DNA from: a virus
Virus record (IMG/VR): IMGVR_UViG_3300030061_000215
Span: 1-32,263 of that record
Reading direction: 5' to 3' (one strand)
DNA length: 32,263 nt
This document shows, one piece after another, positions 29,098-32,263 of this stretch. Each line of letters opens with the position of its first letter. Positions within the stretch are counted from its first letter, which is position 1. The translations under genes and the position numbers were made by a program. The notes beneath the pieces are model-generated. The model was not told where the DNA came from, made no database searches, and was given only the letters and a program-made list of their open reading frames with translations.

Positions 29098-29174
29098 AAA
29101 AAGGAATTATTGAAATATTATTTTTAGCTTTATTGTTTAGTTTAACTTGGTTAGGGCTAATTATAGTATCATGA
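29094..29174 (+). CDS. Putative 26-residue membrane peptide
   Basis: The ORF encodes MKKGIIEILFLALLFSLTWL plus GLIIVS, a single hydrophobic helix with two Lys at the start. Its ATG overlaps the previous stop and its TGA overlaps the next ATG (ATGA in both). The double coupling suggests it is made, but such short ORFs are easily coincidental. Confidence 0.4.
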   Translation: MKKGIIEILFLALLFSLTWLGLIIVS

Positions 29175-29344
29175 GTATATACGAATATCTGAGAAAAAAC
29201 TTTCTTGATTCTTGTTCCAGATCAATGCACGATCTTGAACAAAGGAGAGAGATTATAAATGAGTATAAAAAACAGATTAAAGACTTTCAAGACTTATTAA
29301 AGAATGAAGATAAATCTTTAAAACAATTAGAAGATAAGATCTAA
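29171..29344 (+). CDS. Hypothetical small coiled-coil protein, last early gene
   Basis: The 57-residue protein begins MSIYEYLRKNFLDSCSRSMH and continues as a charged coiled coil (LEQRREIINEYKKQIKDFQD, then LKNEDKSLKQLEDKI). ATG 29171 overlaps the stop of the membrane peptide. Its own stop overlaps that of the convergent tail tip gene by 4 nt. No recognised domain. Confidence 0.55.
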   Translation: MSIYEYLRKNFLDSCSRSMHDLEQRREIINEYKKQIKDFQDLLKNEDKSLKQLEDKI

Positions 29345-31479
29345 TCTTCTGGTTTAAATTTATAAAAGTTTCTGAGAGTTGTTAAATCGCTTGAGCTGGT
29401 CAAGTTACTTTGGCTAGGTGTATGTGTAATAATTTTATATCTATTTGTTTTAACATCAAAAGAAAGACCATCTATAGCTAATCTATTATTAATTGATTGT
29501 ACAGTAGTAAAGTTTAACTTAGGTAATGTTAAAAGATCTATAGGCGTTACAGTCTCATCTAAATTACCAGATCCATCATTATCAGATAGCTTTCTTACTG
29601 TACCCTGTACTCTGTCATTATTCTCTGACATATCATTTAATCTTTTCATTCCCATTAACTCTTCTAAGTTAAAATCTACATTAGCTCCATATTCTTGGTA
29701 TTTACTTATTGCTACACCATTTGAATCTACTAAGCAATTTACATAAGCATCATCACCTAACTGTCCAAATCTAATGTCCATAGCAGGCAACACCCCACTA
29801 TTATTTTTAAGAGTTGCTTTGTTTATTTCTACTTTTGTAGAATGAAATTCTTTTTCATCATCTACTGTGAATTTAACATCATCATAATACAATCTAAAAT
29901 TAGCATCATTATGTACAGCCTCATGAGGTTTATACCAATCTATTGTTATAGTTCCAGACGAAGGCTGTGTTAAATTAAATTCATATACTACCCACTCTTC
30001 TTGTATTGCACCTAATGTTGTATTAATTGTACTATTTGTAGTCCACCTATCATTATTAACATCCCAGTAAAATCCACCTACTTTTAATCTCCATCTTATA
30101 CTGTAAGCTAAAAGCCCAGATCTATCTGGAGCATTAGCATAAACTGCAAAACTAAACTTCATTGGCGTACCATTAGGAGAGTCGCTATTACCTGTATTAT
30201 TAGTAGCTATAGGAGATGCTGGTGTACTTGATACACTACCTATATTTAATAAAGAATAAACACCACTATAAGGAGATATACCATACACAATAACAGGATT
30301 TTGTGATGTGTCTACACTACTAGAGCTTACACAGTATGTAACGCTATAATCAGTTACAGTCCAGTTATCTGGTTTGAATCCCCATGTAGGAACGCCACCA
30401 GTACCTTGAGCTGCAACAAATTCAAAAGTGCCATTATTAAATTCATTTCTATACAGATCTTTTACTCTTATATTTGATCTGTGCCTTACACATGGTCTTT
30501 TAATAATCTTCATAAGATCATTATTCATAGGCATTATAGTATCTGGATCACCTGTACTATTTATATTTTGTACAGGATCAGTAATAGAATATGTACTTTG
30601 ATTAGCACCATTTTTATCGTAGGTAATAAAGTTTTTACCTGTGCCACTAAATGTAGACAATGACAAAGCATCTAAAGATACAATAGTCCATTGTCCGTTG
30701 TGCTGAAAGATCCTACAGTTAAACATCATCAACAATGATTCTAATATTGTCTTACAATCTACAGCATTACCATTCTCATCTTTCATAGCATCTTTACTCA
30801 TAATAAAAGATTCTGTATAGGGATTAGTATAATCGGTAGAATTTTTTGGTGTTATTCTAGTTAGAAACTTATATCCAAAATCTAAAGAATTTCCAGACGT
30901 ACCCTCGTTATCTTGTATGTTAATATTTTTTAAACATTCTCTCATAGCTTCAAAAGCATTAGGCTGCTCTGTACTACCACCATAATTATAACCATTTATA
31001 GTACCTATTAAATCAGAAGCATAAAAAGAAATCTTATAAGGAAATACTTTAAATGGTCTTTGGTACTCATCTTGTACAACAAATCCTCTCCAGTAAGTTG
31101 AATAGGTAGGAGATGCCTCAGTACCACCAGTTCTATATTCTACAGTTATCCTCCATTGTCTATCATGATCTGGCTGCATAAAAGATATAGCATCTGCATC
31201 CCAAGTGTAAAATGTTTGATCCTCCCAGTTACCTACATTTTCATCTTGCCACTCACTAGATCCATATTCGGATTCTACATAAAGCTCAATCTTACAACTT
31301 GATCCTATTATAGGATTAAAAAAATCGTCATTAGATTGCCACTCTATATTTATTGGATTATCCCCTAAAATAATATTATCATATACTGTACCAGAATAAT
31401 TTTCTTTTGCTATTGATAAACGCCATTGATGTAGATCTACGTCTTTAAAAGGTATTACATATTTATCTCCGTATGCCAT
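29341..31479 (-). CDS. Putative tail tip / hub protein
   Basis: The 712-residue protein is rich in beta-type, Asn, Ser, Thr and aromatic sequence, beginning MAYGDKYVIPFKDVDLHQWR and ending TTLRNFYKFKPED. The N-terminal part, with YSGTVYDNIILGDNPINIEW and FFNPIIGSSCKIELYV, resembles tail hub and distal tail proteins, where a strand-rich domain closes the tube. A stretch at about residues 390-560 (GISPYSGVYSLLN and a later RWRLKVGG) looks like a carbohydrate-binding-type beta-sandwich insertion. It directly follows the tape measure with a one-base overlap, the classic tail tip position, and is the last gene of the late block. No peptidase or lysozyme motif was found. Confidence 0.7.
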   Translation of the reverse strand: MAYGDKYVIPFKDVDLHQWRLSIAKENYSGTVYDNIILGDNPINIEWQSNDDFFNPIIGSSCKIELYVESEYGSSEWQDENVGNWEDQTFYTWDADAISFMQPDHDRQWRITVEYRTGGTEASPTYSTYWRGFVVQDEYQRPFKVFPYKISFYASDLIGTINGYNYGGSTEQPNAFEAMRECLKNINIQDNEGTSGNSLDFGYKFLTRITPKNSTDYTNPYTESFIMSKDAMKDENGNAVDCKTILESLLMMFNCRIFQHNGQWTIVSLDALSLSTFSGTGKNFITYDKNGANQSTYSITDPVQNINSTGDPDTIMPMNNDLMKIIKRPCVRHRSNIRVKDLYRNEFNNGTFEFVAAQGTGGVPTWGFKPDNWTVTDYSVTYCVSSSSVDTSQNPVIVYGISPYSGVYSLLNIGSVSSTPASPIATNNTGNSDSPNGTPMKFSFAVYANAPDRSGLLAYSIRWRLKVGGFYWDVNNDRWTTNSTINTTLGAIQEEWVVYEFNLTQPSSGTITIDWYKPHEAVHNDANFRLYYDDVKFTVDDEKEFHSTKVEINKATLKNNSGVLPAMDIRFGQLGDDAYVNCLVDSNGVAISKYQEYGANVDFNLEELMGMKRLNDMSENNDRVQGTVRKLSDNDGSGNLDETVTPIDLLTLPKLNFTTVQSINNRLAIDGLSFDVKTNRYKIITHTPSQSNLTSSSDLTTLRNFYKFKPED

Positions 31480-32263
31480 TATGATAATATTCTATTCTTG
31501 AAATTACCAGCTCTATCTAATGCTAGTATAAGATCCTGTCCTCGTAATACAAACTCACCTTTAGTTGCTCCCATGCCTCCTAAGCGATCTAAAGGCACTA
31601 CAGCTTCTGGACCTGCCTCACCTATCAATGCGAGAGTAGGTCCTAAAACCACGCCACCCTCTGCCATTGCAGGAACTTGTAGACCTCCTTCTGCAGCTCC
31701 AGCCATACTCTTTTTTAATGAGGATGATATTGCTACCAATGCAACCCCAGCAGCAATTAAAGCTATAGCAGCAGGACCAGATACTTTTTTTAATGCTTCA
31801 ACAAATGCTAATTGAGCAACTCCAAATTGGATAAACATTTTACCAAGATCTCCTAAGAAACTTACAACCATCTTTGTAAAACTAGCAAACACGCTTTTGC
31901 CCTCACCAATAGCTGTTCCTATGCTTTCAAAAAATCCTCCTATAGCACCCTCTAAAACCCCAGAATATTTTTCACCAAAATCTTCTGAAACTTTTTCTAC
32001 TACCTCAGTAGTTTTGTTACCCATATCTTCACCTGCTACAGTAATGTTTTCAGATCCTTTTTTTATTGCATCTGAAATACTAGCTGGTATTTCAAATCCA
32101 AATGCTTTAGCTTTTTCTATAATAAAATTTTTTACATTATCTATACCTTGACTAATACCATTTTGTATCCCTTCTTTAGTTACATGAGCTAACTGACCAT
32201 CTAAAGTTTCTGCTAATCCTTTTGTAAAATCCTCACCAACTTGTCTACCCATTTCATCAAATC
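31479..32263 (-). CDS. Tape measure protein, C-terminal part (continues from 1)
   Basis: This is the remainder of the tape measure, encoding residues of roughly 405-665, in frame with the N-terminal part across the join. It has helical and hydrophobic stretches (GGFFESIGTAIGEGKSVFAS; GPAAIALIAAGVALVAISSS) and a closing region AEGGVVLGPTLALIGEAGPE then AVVPLDRL. That closing phrase is a well-known C-terminal signature of phage tape measures. It ends at the TAA at 31479-31481 with a one-base overlap with the tail tip gene. Bases 32165-32263 duplicate the first 99 bases of the window and should be counted once. Confidence 0.93.
   Translation of the reverse strand, partial: FDEMGRQVGEDFTKGLAETLDGQLAHVTKEGIQNGISQGIDNVKNFIIEKAKAFGFEIPASISDAIKKGSENITVAGEDMGNKTTEVVEKVSEDFGEKYSGVLEGAIGGFFESIGTAIGEGKSVFASFTKMVVSFLGDLGKMFIQFGVAQLAFVEALKKVSGPAAIALIAAGVALVAISSSLKKSMAGAAEGGLQVPAMAEGGVVLGPTLALIGEAGPEAVVPLDRLGGMGATKGEFVLRGQDLILALDRAGNFKNRILS
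32165..32263. repeat. Right copy of 99-bp terminal direct repeat
   Basis: Identical to bases 1-99; see that entry. On the circular map these 99 bases occur once. Confidence 0.95.

Noticed and set aside
31498-32151. Plus-strand open frames opposite the tape measure end
   Set aside because: Pro/Ala/Ser-rich antisense shadows of the tape-measure coding sequence.

Overview
The window looks like a complete phage genome rather than a bacterial chromosome segment. Its first 99 bases are repeated exactly as its last 99 bases, and the tape-measure gene runs off the left edge and resumes in frame at the right edge. The molecule therefore closes into a circle of 32,164 bp (or is terminally redundant and circularly permuted). 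The gene set is that of a tailed phage with a long non-contractile tail (siphovirus type). It has HK97-type head genes, a tail tube protein, a frameshifted tail-assembly chaperone, a tape measure and a tail tip protein, with no sheath. The likely host is a member of Bacteroidota, probably a flavobacterium. The sequence is very AT-rich, clear Shine-Dalgarno sequences are scarce, and copies of the Bacteroidota -7 promoter box TAnnTTTG sit in most of the few gaps between genes.

Layout on the circle. Two gene blocks diverge from an AT-rich control region at about 24434-24654 and converge at 29341-29344. The plus-strand block (24655-29344) holds small early-type genes: a Cro-like regulator, an SSB-like protein, a RecE-like PD-(D/E)XK exonuclease, a second possible nuclease, a DUF1599-like protein, a Holliday-junction-resolvase-like nuclease, a ParB-like protein and many tiny coupled ORFs. 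The minus-strand block (24433 down to 1, then 32164 down to 29341 on the circle) starts with a DnaB-like helicase and small unknown genes. It continues through the terminase subunits, portal, Mu F-like minor head protein, prohead protease, major capsid, a terminator, connector and neck proteins and the tail completion protein. Next comes a lysis-like cassette (DUF5675 protein, a membrane/coiled-coil protein, small ORFs, a holin-like protein), an HNH endonuclease and a very large fibre gene. The block ends with the tail tube, tail chaperone, tape measure and tail tip genes.

How the genes work together. Replication and recombination appear to rest on the helicase, the SSB-like protein and several nucleases; I see no DNA polymerase, primase, integrase or tRNA gene. 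The absence of an integrase argues for a lytic or non-integrating lifestyle, though the small Cro-like protein leaves this open. Packaging, head, neck and tail genes follow canonical HK97-like order, except that the lysis cassette and the 8.7 kb fibre gene sit between the tail completion and tail tube genes. The fibre ends in a peptidase S74 (endosialidase-type) intramolecular chaperone.

Points that stand out: a -1 frameshift signal (A_AAA_AAA inside ten As, with a hairpin downstream) in the tail chaperone; the repeated TAnnTTTG box before late genes, and two early promoters sharing spacing and downstream sequence; a symmetric palindrome cluster between the divergent blocks; a portal with about 300 extra C-terminal residues; and a DUF5675 protein with an SHGC motif in a lysis locus that has no other recognisable endolysin. 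Function calls come from reading motifs only; no database search was possible.
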